Shown in pieces: positions 1 to 8,764 of a stretch of DNA of 64,000 bases. Position 1 is the first letter of the stretch, and each line of letters opens with the position of its first letter. The position numbers were made by a program, and so were the translations under genes. Source of the DNA: JAIXWP01 sp965247015 (GTDB lineage Bacteria > Bacteroidota > Bacteroidia > Flavobacteriales_D > Sanyastnellaceae); contig CBDFGG010000003.1 in the NCBI GenBank assembly GCA_965247015.1, forward strand, positions 62,001-126,000, in the 5' to 3' direction. Under the pieces are notes generated by a model. That model saw only the letters and a program-made list of their open reading frames with translations, did not search any database and was not told the origin of the DNA.

Positions 1-1
1 A

Positions 2-1114
2 TCTTTTGAAGATGGTGTCCTTTTGCACATCGGTGTAGAAAAAGGTAGTTCAGCTCCAGTTGATTCATTGTTGGCCATTCTCGGAAAAGAAGGTGAAGAT
101 ATCTCTGCATTGTTGAGTGGCGCTTCTGCACCTGCAGCAGCTCCTGCGGCAAAGGCAGAGCCAACTCCAGCGGCAGCACCAGCACCAGCTCCTGCGCCTG
201 CTCCAGTAGCAGTTGCAGTTGCAGCACCAGCGGCTGTGGCAGCAGCACCATCTTCTAATGGTCGCGTGAAAGCTTCTCCTCTTGCGAAAAAAATCGCTGA
301 AGACAAAGGAATCGATATTCAACAAGTAGCTGGAAGCGGCGATGGTGGACGCATTGTACGTAGAGATATCGAATCATTCACGCCTGCAGCTGCAGCAAGT
401 GCAGGTCGCACATACAATGTGACAGCAGGTGTAGAAAGCTACACTGAAGAGAGCGTTTCTCAAATGAGAAAAACAATCGCTCGCCGTCTTGCAGAAAGTA
501 AATTCTCTGCACCTCACTTCTATCTCACAATGGAGATTGATATGGATGGTGCCATTGCTGCAAGAACTTCTGTAAATGCATCAGGTGATGTAAAAATTTC
601 GTTCAATGATATGGTGGTGAAAGCGTGTGCACTTGCACTTCGCAAGCACCCTAAAATCAACTCTTCTTGGAGAGGTGATACCATCCGTTACAACGAACAC
701 GTACATATTGGTGTAGCTGTAGCAGTTGACGAAGGTCTTCTTGTTCCTGTAGTTCGTTTCGCTGACTCAAAAGGCTTTGCGCAGATTGGTGCAGAAGTAA
801 AATCATTCGCTGAAAAAGCAAAGTCAAAGAAACTTCAACCATCCGATTGGGAAGGAAATACATTCACCATTTCTAATCTTGGAATGTTTGGTATCGATGA
901 GTTTACTGCTATCATCAACCCACCAGATGCTTGTATTCTTGCGGTAGGTGCAATCAAGCAAGTACCTGTTGTGAAGAAAGGCGCAGTGGTTCCAGGAAAT
1001 GTTATGAAAGTAACATTGAGCTGTGATCACCGTGTTGTAGATGGTGCTTCTGGAGCGGCTTTCCTACAGACGTTGAAGTTATATTTAGAGAACCCAGTAA
1101 TGATGCTTGCATAA
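2..1114 (+). CDS. pdhC: Pyruvate dehydrogenase E2, dihydrolipoamide acetyltransferase (5' truncated)
   Basis: Transfers acetyl groups from lipoyl-lysine to CoA in the pyruvate dehydrogenase complex. The reading frame is open from base 2, so the start lies upstream of the window and 370 residues are visible. In order: the tail of a lipoyl domain (about residues 1-40, with VEKGSSAPVDSLLAILG), a long Ala/Pro linker, a peripheral subunit-binding domain (about 92-125, ASPLAKKIAEDKGID), and the catalytic domain to the end. The active-site motif DHRVVDG, which carries the catalytic His, lies near residue 342. The lipoylated lysine itself is off the window. The lipoyl-linker-binding-catalytic order and the sequence style fit the pyruvate rather than the 2-oxoglutarate enzyme, but the E1 neighbours that would settle this are not visible. 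A strong terminator follows the stop. Confidence 0.93.
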   Translation, partial: SFEDGVLLHIGVEKGSSAPVDSLLAILGKEGEDISALLSGASAPAAAPAAKAEPTPAAAPAPAPAPAPVAVAVAAPAAVAAAPSSNGRVKASPLAKKIAEDKGIDIQQVAGSGDGGRIVRRDIESFTPAAAASAGRTYNVTAGVESYTEESVSQMRKTIARRLAESKFSAPHFYLTMEIDMDGAIAARTSVNASGDVKISFNDMVVKACALALRKHPKINSSWRGDTIRYNEHVHIGVAVAVDEGLLVPVVRFADSKGFAQIGAEVKSFAEKAKSKKLQPSDWEGNTFTISNLGMFGIDEFTAIINPPDACILAVGAIKQVPVVKKGAVVPGNVMKVTLSCDHRVVDGASGAAFLQTLKLYLENPVMMLA

Positions 1115-1134
1115 GCGTTTTACTTATAAAATAT

Positions 1135-1170
1135 AAAAGGGCTTTCCTCAGGAAGGCCCTTTTCATTTTT
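1135..1170 (+). terminator. Rho-independent terminator after pdhC
   Basis: An AAAAGGGC..TTCC stem with a TCA loop and complementary GGAAG..GCCCTTTT is followed by a T-rich run. It sits 20 bases after the pdhC stop and just before the next start, separating the two genes. Confidence 0.85.
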
Positions 1171-1176
1171 TCCAAA

Positions 1177-1623
1177 ATGAATAAAAGAGAATTACTCGAC
1201 TATTGCATCGGTATCATCGAAGAAAAAACTTCGCAGATTGAGCGTGCATTGCAAGAATTAAGGGAAGGTGCAGAAAGTGAGTCCAAAAGTACTTCAGGTG
1301 ACAAGCACGAAACAGGAAGAGCGATGATGCACCTAGAGCAAGAGCAACTTACCAAGCAACTGGGAGAATGGCGCAATCAAATGCAACAATTAGTTGGATT
1401 GAAAAATGCAACCCCACAACCGAACGTTCATTCGGGTAGTCTTATCACGACTGATAAAGGTATATTTTTTATCTCTACAGCAATCGGAAAGGTACAATGG
1501 AAGGATGAATACATTTTTGTAATATCTCCGCAATCGCCTATCGGAAGGGCTTTTTTAGGTAAAAAAGAAAAAGAAGTGATTGCCTTTCAACAAACAAGTT
1601 ATACCATTCTTGAAATAGACTAG
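1177..1623 (+). CDS. GreA/GreB C-terminal-like conserved protein
   Basis: A 148-residue cytosolic protein. The N-terminal half (about 1-75) is helical and likely coiled-coil, with the segment SGDKHETGRAMMHLEQEQ. The C-terminal half (about 85-148) has the strand-rich pattern of a GreA/GreB C-terminal domain, including the SPIGRAFLGKK stretch typical of that fold ('SPlGrAllGk'). Bacteroidota genomes commonly carry such a protein, sometimes mislabelled 3-oxoacyl-ACP synthase. It may act on RNA polymerase, but it lacks the standard acidic-tipped GreA coiled coil that I would need to assign transcript cleavage. Its stop touches the convergent symporter gene (4-base overlap). Confidence 0.7.
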   Translation: MNKRELLDYCIGIIEEKTSQIERALQELREGAESESKSTSGDKHETGRAMMHLEQEQLTKQLGEWRNQMQQLVGLKNATPQPNVHSGSLITTDKGIFFISTAIGKVQWKDEYIFVISPQSPIGRAFLGKKEKEVIAFQQTSYTILEID

Positions 1624-3065
1624 ACTGTTTTTTTCTTAGAAAAAATATAAAGACCTAAAAATGTAAGTGCTCCATTAATGATGAGCAATTCCAATCCGAA
1701 TTTATACCCACCCAATTTTTCTACAGGAATATAACTGAGACCAATGGTGATCAAAGGCGCAACAACGCAGATCACAGGAGTGAGCTTATCTACTACCGAG
1801 CGCTTGGTTAGAATACCAAAAGCAAATAAACCTAGAAGAGGTCCATACGTATATCCCGCAATATCTAGCAACACATTGATGATGCTTTTATCATCTAACC
1901 ATTTAAAATAAAATACAAAGAGTAAGAATACACCTGCGAAGGCCAAGTGTACATTTTTGCGAAGTCGCATTTTTTGTTCTTCCGTGCTTTTCTGATCACG
2001 TTGCATTCCTAAAATATCAATGCAGAAAGAAGATGTGAGTGCGGTAATAGCTCCGTCAGCCGAGGGAAACAGCGCAGAGATTAATCCGATTATAAAAATC
2101 AATCCAATGCCTGTAGGAAGATAATCCAACGCTATACGAGGGAATAATTCGTCTCCTTTCAATTCTGGAACATGTGCCTGAGCATAGAGATACAAAAGTC
2201 CACCTAATAATAGAAAAAGAAAGTTTACGATGACCATCACCACACTAAATGACATCATGTTTTTCTGTGAATCGCCCAGATTTTTTACGCTAATATTTTT
2301 CTGCATCATTTCCTGATCGAGTCCAGTCATCGTGATGGTGATGAAAGCACCGCCAATGATTTGTTTTAGAAAAAATCGTTTATCGTTGGGATCACCGTTG
2401 AAAATATTGGTGTATCCTAAGTCAGTCATTTGAGTGAGCGCCTCTCCTACTCCTAGATTCAAATCGCCAAGAATGAATACCACGCAGACTACTAAAGCCA
2501 GCAGCATAAAAAATGTTTGCAGCGTATCCGTCCATACAATCGTCTTAACCCCGCCCTTATAGGTGTACAGTAAAATCATGATGAGAATGAGCAAGGATGT
2601 AGCCCAAAACGGGATATGCAATGCTTCCATCACATAGAGTTGAAGTACATTGATAACTAGGAATAATCGTAAGGTCGCGCCGAGCGTACGAGAAATGATG
2701 AAGAAAAATGCTCCCGTTTTATAAGAATACATTCCCAATCGGCCTTGCAAGTAGGTGTAGATGGAGGTCAGTTGCAGTCGATAGTAGAGCGGAAGAAGAA
2801 CAAAGGCAACAGCAAAATAGCCGAGAAAATATCCTAATACCACTTGAAAGTAAGTGAATCCAGCTGTGTTAACCGTTCCTGGCACACTGATGAAAGTGAC
2901 GCCTGAGAGCGATGTTCCTACCATGCCAAAGGCAACCAGATACCACGGCGCGGATTTATTTGCCGCGAAAAAAGTTTGGTTATCAGCCTTTCTGCTCGTG
3001 TAATAGGAAACACCTAGGAGAACGGCAAAATAGACCAGTAGTAGAGATAAGATTACACCTTCCAT
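1620..3065 (-). CDS. Sodium:solute symporter (SSS family)
   Basis: A 481-residue inner-membrane protein with about 12-13 hydrophobic segments, matching SSS/SLC5 transporters that couple Na+ entry to solute uptake. Visible family features are the early GTSLSGVTFISVPG segment (about residues 50-65), the TYKGGVKTIVWTDTLQ segment of TM5-6, and FPSADGAITALTSSFCIDI later on. The substrate cannot be read from sequence. I start it at the ATG at 3065 (MEGVILSLLL), not 20 codons upstream, because a perfect -7 motif TATATTTG ends 7 bases before this ATG and the upstream extension is polar and would overlap the divergent recR start. It is an isolated gene, convergent with the GreA-like gene. Confidence 0.88.
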   Translation of the reverse strand: MEGVILSLLLVYFAVLLGVSYYTSRKADNQTFFAANKSAPWYLVAFGMVGTSLSGVTFISVPGTVNTAGFTYFQVVLGYFLGYFAVAFVLLPLYYRLQLTSIYTYLQGRLGMYSYKTGAFFFIISRTLGATLRLFLVINVLQLYVMEALHIPFWATSLLILIMILLYTYKGGVKTIVWTDTLQTFFMLLALVVCVVFILGDLNLGVGEALTQMTDLGYTNIFNGDPNDKRFFLKQIIGGAFITITMTGLDQEMMQKNISVKNLGDSQKNMMSFSVVMVIVNFLFLLLGGLLYLYAQAHVPELKGDELFPRIALDYLPTGIGLIFIIGLISALFPSADGAITALTSSFCIDILGMQRDQKSTEEQKMRLRKNVHLAFAGVFLLFVFYFKWLDDKSIINVLLDIAGYTYGPLLGLFAFGILTKRSVVDKLTPVICVVAPLITIGLSYIPVEKLGGYKFGLELLIINGALTFLGLYIFSKKKTV

Positions 3066-3072
3066 AGTGGGA

Positions 3073-3080
3073 CAAATATA
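3073..3080 (-). promoter_or_regulatory. -7 promoter motif of the symporter gene
   Basis: TATATTTG on the minus strand matches the Bacteroidota -7 consensus TAnnTTTG and ends 7 bases before the ATG at 3065. Transcription would start at or almost at the start codon. I see no clear -33 TTG. Confidence 0.6.
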
Positions 3081-3109
3081 ACCTGCCTCGTCATCCTTAT
3101 ATTTACACC

Positions 3110-3727
3110 GTGAATATTCCGTCAAAACTTATTGAAAATGCCGTCGATCAGATGTCGAGCTTACCAGGAATTGGTAAAAAGACAGCATTGCGATTGGTGT
3201 TAGATCTATTGAAGCGCAAGCCCGAAGAGATTCGTCGCTTTGCGGATGCATTGGTGGATATGCGCGAGCAGATTCAGTATTGCAAGACCTGCCACAACCT
3301 TTCCGACCAAGATGAATGTTCGATTTGCAAGAACAAAAGTCGCGAAGAACAAGTGCTTTGTGTGGTGAGTGATATTCGAGATGTGATGGCCATTGAAGCC
3401 ACCGAACAATACAATGGAAGATATCACGTATTAGGCGGCATTATTTCCCCTATGGACGGAATTGGCCCTACTGATTTGCAAATAGACTCATTGATAAAAC
3501 GCGTTGAATCTGGTGCTGTGACAGAAGTAATTCTTGCACTCAGCGCTACGATGGAAGGAGAAACGACTTGTTTTTACCTATATCGAAAATTGAGCGCTTT
3601 CAATATTAAAGTATCGACCATCGCTCGCGGCGTAGCCGTGGGTGGAGAATTGGAATATACCGATGAGGTTACCTTGGGCAGAAGTATTCTCCTAAGAACA
3701 CCTTACGAAGTTTCATTAAAACGATAA
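3110..3727 (+). CDS. recR: Recombination protein RecR
   Basis: A 205-residue protein, the usual RecR length; with RecF/RecO it loads RecA at gaps during recombinational repair. The N-terminal helix-hairpin-helix (LPGIGKKTALRL, about 18-29) is followed by a four-cysteine zinc motif (CKTCHNLSDQDECSIC, about 58-73), a Toprim domain (VVSDIRDVMAIE), and the C-terminal GVAVGGELEYTDEVTLGRS segment. The start is GTG at 3110. A near-consensus -7 box (TATATTTA) ends only 4 bases before it. It is divergent from the symporter and followed 8 bases later by the GT2 gene. Confidence 0.95.
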   Translation: MNIPSKLIENAVDQMSSLPGIGKKTALRLVLDLLKRKPEEIRRFADALVDMREQIQYCKTCHNLSDQDECSICKNKSREEQVLCVVSDIRDVMAIEATEQYNGRYHVLGGIISPMDGIGPTDLQIDSLIKRVESGAVTEVILALSATMEGETTCFYLYRKLSAFNIKVSTIARGVAVGGELEYTDEVTLGRSILLRTPYEVSLKR

Positions 3728-3735
3728 TCGCGAGA

Positions 3736-5691
3736 ATGAAACTTACCATCGTCATCGTCAACTACAACGTTCAGTATTTTCTTGAGCAATGCCTTTTGAG
3801 CGTGCAACGCGCAATAGGCTCGATGGCAGTGGAAGTTTATGTAGTCGACAACAACTCAGTAGATGGATCTATTGAGATGGTAGCTGAAAAATTTCCTTGG
3901 GTAAAATTGATTGCCAACAAGGACAACACTGGATTTTCGAAAGCAAACAACCAAGCCATGCGCGTAGCGCAAGGTGAATATGTATTGCTACTAAACCCAG
4001 ATACGGTCATTGAAGAAGATACACTCGTGAAGATTGTAGACTTCATGGATCGGCATCCAGATGCGGGTGGACTTGGCGTGAAGATGGTGGATGGAAAAGG
4101 GAAATTCTTGCCTGAGTCAAAGCGCGGCTTGCCCACGCCAGAAACCTCATTCTACAAGATCTTTGGCGTATCGCGTCTTTTTCCTAAATCAAAAAAATTC
4201 AATCGTTATCATCTCGGAAATTTAGATAATGACAGTACCCACGAAATCGAAATTCTATCGGGAGCGTTTATGATGATGCGTAAAAAAGCCTTGGATCAAG
4301 TGGGGCTTTTGGATGAAGCATTCTTCATGTACGGAGAAGATATTGACTTGTCGTGGCGCATTATACAAGGTGGTTGGAAAAACTATTATTATCCTGAAAC
4401 CTGCATCATTCACTACAAAGGAGAAAGCACGAAGAAAGGAAGTTTGAACTATGTGTTTGTATTTTACAATGCAATGGTCATCTTCGCAAAGAAGCACTTT
4501 AGTGAGTCGAATGCGAAGTTGTTTAGTTTCTTCATTCAAGTAGCGATTTGGCTTCGCGCATCCGCAGCGATTTTAGCGAGGTTCATTAAAGCACTGGCGT
4601 TGCCGTTAGTTGATGTGGCGGCGCTTTTAGGCACATTGCTATTTACCCAAAAAATCTACACAGAGCTTACAGAAAAGACCATCGAGAGTCATTTGACGAT
4701 TCCTGCATTTACAGGATTTACCATTACATGGATCTTTTCATCGTGGCTTGGCGGAGGCTATGACAAACCAGTGCACCCTCTGAGGCCATTTAAAGCGGCA
4801 TTATTGGGCTCGTTATTCATTTTGCTGTCCTACTCTCTTTTACCCGAATCGCTTCGTTTTTCGCGCGCTATTGTACTCAGCGCATCGCTCGCTGCACCGT
4901 TTGTTTTTATCCTCACACGTATTTTTTCTCAATTGCTATTGAAAGGAAAAGTATCATGGAAAAAAAATGTGACCCGTCGCTTTGCCGTCATTGGAAGTAA
5001 AGATGAGATTGAAAGAGTGAAGGGAATTATTCTGCAGACCTTCTTCACTGTTGAAGACGTTATTTATATCAGCGCTACTCCAGAAGAGGGAAATCAATAT
5101 CAAGGGCATCTCGCACAGCTCGAGGAAATAGTGCGTGTGAGAAATGTTGACAGCGTAATATTTTGTGCGAAGGACTTGTCATCAAGCACCATCATTTCCA
5201 CGATGAGTAATTTTGGAAATTCTGAAATTGAATTTAAGATTGCTCCGCCTGAAACGCTTTACATCATAGGCAGTAACTCGATTGATACCAGTGGAGATGT
5301 TTATATGCTCGAGGTAAACTCGATCAGCAAATCAAGCAATCAACGTGTGAAAAGCTCATTTGACATCGGTTTGAGCTTATTAATGATTCCGGCACTACCC
5401 TTTTTGTTTTTTATACAAAAAGCCCCCCTTTCGTTTATTAAAAATTGGTTCCTTGTATTGATTCAGCAGAAAACATGGGTTGGATTTGCGCCAGCAAACA
5501 ATACATCGGTGCCGATGAAATTGCCGCGTCTCAAGCCAAGTGTATTGCATCCCCTATCTCATCTTTCAGCGATATCGAGAACAGATGACAATATTCAAAA
5601 GCTCAACATCGTTTACGCGAAAGACTACCGACTATCGAATGATCTTGGAATTGTTCTCAAGAACATACGTAAACTAGGTGGTGAATCTTAA
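3736..5691 (+). CDS. GT2 glycosyltransferase fused to a degenerate polyprenyl sugar-transferase region
   Basis: A 651-residue membrane protein. Residues 1-230 form a GT2 domain of the rhamnosyltransferase type: IVIVNYNV start, VVDNNSVDGS, the metal-binding LLNPDT at about 85-90, and the GEDIDLSWR acceptor/catalytic motif at about 200-208. About five membrane segments follow (roughly 265-400). Next comes a Rossmann-like domain (about 412-515, RRFAVIGSKDEIE) resembling the CoA-binding-like domain of WbaP/WcaJ phosphoglycosyl transferases. After it is a KSSFDIGLSLLMIP segment like the start of the bacterial sugar-transferase domain, and a C-terminal YAKDYRLSNDLGIVLKNI like its end. The catalytic core with the Asp-Glu pair appears missing. 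It probably extends a lipid-linked or cell-surface glycan. It follows recR by 8 bases. Confidence 0.82.
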   Translation: MKLTIVIVNYNVQYFLEQCLLSVQRAIGSMAVEVYVVDNNSVDGSIEMVAEKFPWVKLIANKDNTGFSKANNQAMRVAQGEYVLLLNPDTVIEEDTLVKIVDFMDRHPDAGGLGVKMVDGKGKFLPESKRGLPTPETSFYKIFGVSRLFPKSKKFNRYHLGNLDNDSTHEIEILSGAFMMMRKKALDQVGLLDEAFFMYGEDIDLSWRIIQGGWKNYYYPETCIIHYKGESTKKGSLNYVFVFYNAMVIFAKKHFSESNAKLFSFFIQVAIWLRASAAILARFIKALALPLVDVAALLGTLLFTQKIYTELTEKTIESHLTIPAFTGFTITWIFSSWLGGGYDKPVHPLRPFKAALLGSLFILLSYSLLPESLRFSRAIVLSASLAAPFVFILTRIFSQLLLKGKVSWKKNVTRRFAVIGSKDEIERVKGIILQTFFTVEDVIYISATPEEGNQYQGHLAQLEEIVRVRNVDSVIFCAKDLSSSTIISTMSNFGNSEIEFKIAPPETLYIIGSNSIDTSGDVYMLEVNSISKSSNQRVKSSFDIGLSLLMIPALPFLFFIQKAPLSFIKNWFLVLIQQKTWVGFAPANNTSVPMKLPRLKPSVLHPLSHLSAISRTDDNIQKLNIVYAKDYRLSNDLGIVLKNIRKLGGES

Positions 5692-5704
5692 CAATCACTC
5701 CTTC

Positions 5705-7021
5705 ATGCTGAGAGCCCTATTCCTACTGTTCGTCTTTATGTGCAGCGTGGCTCAACTTTTTTCTCAAGAGCAGCAATTCAGTATCGAATTACTTTCAGAA
5801 CCTCGAAGATTTTCAAAAGAAATCGAAGAAATTTTTGATCTCAACGAGATTGAAGTTTACGAACGCGATGTTGAAATGAATGCCATCCTTTTGGAAAATG
5901 GATATGCAAGATCCATTATCAAAAACGTGTCTGACTGGAATGCTAAAGACACGAATGTGATAATCGTTGAAATTAATTTGATCTATAGCAAATACCCCGT
6001 CGATCGCGATCTCTGGCGTACCGATTACTATGATCTACTCGCACAAAGACTGATGGCATTATTTAATGTTGATCCTCGATTTAACTCTAAAGAAATTTCG
6101 TGGGGTATCCTTCTTCAAACCAAATGCACATCGGAATCACAAGCCCAGGGGCTCTTTCATGGATTTGAAATTATTTATGAGAAAAAAGAAACCGTTGCTA
6201 CAAGCCCAGAAAAGCCCATTATTCCAGTAGTCAAACTGACCGCGGAAGAACGAAAAATTAAAACAGAAAAGCGAACTTCAAAACAAGGCATTAAGCGATT
6301 TGCTCGAAGCATTGGTGGTGTAAATGACAGCACCGTGATTCGTGTTTTCAATAAGCATCCAGAATGGAATAATGCACTGTTGGTGATGGATTGGACCGGT
6401 AGCATGTACCAATATGGCACACAGGCGCTCGATTGGCACGTTCAGAATTATGATTCATCTGGAATCAAGTACTTTGTCTTTTTCAATGATGGAGACCAAA
6501 GCACAAAGAAAAAATATGGGAAAACTGGGGGGATTTATGGAGAAGCGGCCAACGAGTTGAAATCGCTTACGAGACTTTTGAAAACTGTTCGTACCAACGG
6601 AATGGGGGGAGATTTTCCTGAAAATAATATCGAAGCATTGGTGAAGGGCACATTGATGTATCCCGAGTATTCAGAAATCATCATGATTGCAGACAACAAA
6701 AGCTGCGTGAGAGATTATTGCTGCTTAAAAAATCTCAAGGATCCGGTGAAAGTATTGTTGTGCGGCACTCATCTGGGGATCAATCCACAATACATCAATA
6801 TCGCTTACCGCACGGGCGGTTCGCTGCATGCAAAAGATGTAGAAATAGTTGATTTCACTTCTGCGAAAGCAGCAGGAACGCTAACCATTGGAGACGAAAC
6901 ATTCAACTATAATCCATCACGAGATCTGTTTGAGTATAGCAATGGCTATCCCAAAAATCTGTATGAAGATTGTACCCCTTTTGAGGACATTGAATGTCGA
7001 TGTAAAATAAGCATTGACTAA
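5705..7021 (+). CDS. Secreted VWA-like protein with MIDAS-type motif
   Basis: A 438-residue protein of unknown function. Residues 1-20 form a signal peptide (MLRALFLLFVFMCSVAQLFS). The middle is unassigned to about residue 175. From about 224 onward it looks like a von Willebrand A fold: LLVMDWTGSM at 226-234 (D229, T231 and S233 as a DxTxS variant of the DxSxS metal site), FVFFNDGD at 258-265, and GGDFPENNIEAL at 301-312, which resembles the conserved GGGDxPE loop of many VWA proteins. IMIADNKSCVRD follows. The C-terminus is Cys-rich. I chose ATG 5705 because it gives a clean signal peptide; in-frame GTG codons at 5678 and 5681 overlap the previous gene and would spoil it. Likely periplasmic or exported. 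Confidence 0.7.
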   Translation: MLRALFLLFVFMCSVAQLFSQEQQFSIELLSEPRRFSKEIEEIFDLNEIEVYERDVEMNAILLENGYARSIIKNVSDWNAKDTNVIIVEINLIYSKYPVDRDLWRTDYYDLLAQRLMALFNVDPRFNSKEISWGILLQTKCTSESQAQGLFHGFEIIYEKKETVATSPEKPIIPVVKLTAEERKIKTEKRTSKQGIKRFARSIGGVNDSTVIRVFNKHPEWNNALLVMDWTGSMYQYGTQALDWHVQNYDSSGIKYFVFFNDGDQSTKKKYGKTGGIYGEAANELKSLTRLLKTVRTNGMGGDFPENNIEALVKGTLMYPEYSEIIMIADNKSCVRDYCCLKNLKDPVKVLLCGTHLGINPQYINIAYRTGGSLHAKDVEIVDFTSAKAAGTLTIGDETFNYNPSRDLFEYSNGYPKNLYEDCTPFEDIECRCKISID

Positions 7022-7030
7022 ATCAAACGC

Positions 7031-8635
7031 TTAGTCTTTCATCGTTGCCTTCACAAAACTCACGAAGAGCGGATGTGGATTCATCACAGTACTCTTGTAT
7101 TCTGGGTGGAATTGTGCCGCTACGAAATATGGATGATCGTCTAATTCAATAATCTCAACAAGTCCGCTATCAGGGTTGATTCCAGTTGCTCTAAAACCAG
7201 CTTTTTCGAATTGTGCTTTGTAGTCGTTATTGAATTCAAAACGGTGACGGTGGCGCTCTTCAATCATTTCCTTGCCATAAGCTTTATAAGCTTTCGAGCC
7301 TTTTACTAATTTACAAGGGTAAGATCCCAGACGCATTGTCCCGCCTTTGTTGACGATGCTCTTTTGTTCAGCCATTAAGCAAATAACAGGATGCTTCGTG
7401 TACTCCTTCATTTCAGAAGAGTGAGCATCTTCGAGTCCGAGGACATTGCGTGCAAATTCGATGGTTGCGATTTGCATTCCGAGGCAAATACCGAAGAATG
7501 GAATTTTATTTTCTCGAGCAAATTTGATCGCTTCAATTTTTCCATCGATACCTCTGCTTCCAAAGCCAGGCGCTACGAGAATTCCATCTACTCCTCCTAA
7601 CTTCTCTGCAACATTCTTTGCATAGATTTCCTCCGAGTGAACCCAACGAATATCGACATGCACTTCGTTTGCAGCACCAGAATGATTGAAAGCCTCAGCA
7701 ATTGATTTGTAAGAATCTTTCAATTCAACATACTTTCCAACTAATGCGATGGTAACATGCTTCTTTGGATTTTTGTAGCGCTGCAAGAAGTCCATCCACT
7801 TGGTGAGATCTGGTTTTTTGCGCGACTTCACTCCAAGTTTTTCGAGTACTACCTCATCTAATTTTTCTTCGAGCATTAATACTGGAACATCGTAGATGGT
7901 TTCCGCATCGATGCTTTGAATCACAGCGTTGGAAGTAACGTTACAGAACTTCGCAATCTTATTTCTGATTGCAGCATTCAATTCGTGTTCGGTTCTACAA
8001 ACAAGGATATCTGGTTGAACACCATTTTCCAAGAGCATCTTAACACTGTGCTGCGTAGGCTTTGTCTTGAGCTCCCCAGCCGCAGTAAGGAAAGGGATAA
8101 GTGTAAGGTGAATCACGATGACATCATCTTCCTTCTCCCATTTCATCTGACGCACCGCCTCGATGTATGGAAGCGATTCGATGTCGCCTACTGTTCCACC
8201 GATTTCAGTGATTACAAAATCGAAATCGTTTTTTGATCCAAGAATTTGAATGCAACGTTTGATTTCGTCGGTGATGTGAGGGATAATTTGAACCGTTTTT
8301 CCGAGATATTCTCCGCGGCGTTCTTTATCGATCACACTTTGATAAATGCGACCAGTAGTAATGTTGTTTGCTTGTGAAGTAGGCACATTGAGGAAACGCT
8401 CGTAGTGTCCAAGATCGAGGTCTGTTTCTGCGCCGTCGTCAGTTACGAAACACTCTCCGTGCTCATAAGGATTCAGCGTTCCTGGGTCGACGTTGATGTA
8501 AGGATCCAGTTTTTGGATGGTAACTTTATATCCACGCGATTGTAGCAATTTTGCTAGAGAAGCTGAGATGATTCCTTTACCTAGGGAAGATGTCACCCCA
8601 CCGGTGACGAAGATGTATTTTGTGTTGTCTGACAT
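7031..8635 (-). CDS. pyrG: CTP synthase
   Basis: Makes CTP from UTP, ATP and glutamine in the cytosol. It is 534 residues, the normal length. The N-terminal synthetase domain opens with IFVTGGVTSSLGKGI and contains DPYINVDPGTLNPYEHGE. The C-terminal class I glutamine amidotransferase domain has the nucleophile motif GICLGMQ (Cys), a RHRHRFEFN segment, and the HPE triad motif near the end (AAQFHPEYKS). The start at 8635 (MSDNTKYIFVTGG) is preferred over the ATG 13 codons upstream because the family begins there. A -7 box TACTTTTG lies 36 bases upstream. Confidence 0.97.
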   Translation of the reverse strand: MSDNTKYIFVTGGVTSSLGKGIISASLAKLLQSRGYKVTIQKLDPYINVDPGTLNPYEHGECFVTDDGAETDLDLGHYERFLNVPTSQANNITTGRIYQSVIDKERRGEYLGKTVQIIPHITDEIKRCIQILGSKNDFDFVITEIGGTVGDIESLPYIEAVRQMKWEKEDDVIVIHLTLIPFLTAAGELKTKPTQHSVKMLLENGVQPDILVCRTEHELNAAIRNKIAKFCNVTSNAVIQSIDAETIYDVPVLMLEEKLDEVVLEKLGVKSRKKPDLTKWMDFLQRYKNPKKHVTIALVGKYVELKDSYKSIAEAFNHSGAANEVHVDIRWVHSEEIYAKNVAEKLGGVDGILVAPGFGSRGIDGKIEAIKFARENKIPFFGICLGMQIATIEFARNVLGLEDAHSSEMKEYTKHPVICLMAEQKSIVNKGGTMRLGSYPCKLVKGSKAYKAYGKEMIEERHRHRFEFNNDYKAQFEKAGFRATGINPDSGLVEIIELDDHPYFVAAQFHPEYKSTVMNPHPLFVSFVKATMKD

Positions 8636-8671
8636 GCCCGTATTGCTTGTGAAAAGCTTATTTACGGGATA

Positions 8672-8679
8672 CAAAAGTA
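8672..8679 (-). promoter_or_regulatory. -7 promoter motif of pyrG
   Basis: TACTTTTG on the minus strand is a full match to TAnnTTTG, leaving a leader of about 30 bases before the pyrG ATG. No convincing -33 element is visible. Confidence 0.5.
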
Positions 8680-8764
8680 TGTCAAAGACATGCCTCGAAT
8701 GAAATAAAGTTTTCCAATTAACCTAAACAGCTAGTTAGTACCGCAGTACCTGAGATTATTTGGA

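Noticed and set aside
65..325. Minus-strand open frame rich in Cys, Trp and Arg across pdhC
   Set aside because: It is the complement of the repetitive Ala/Pro linker codons of pdhC, not a gene.
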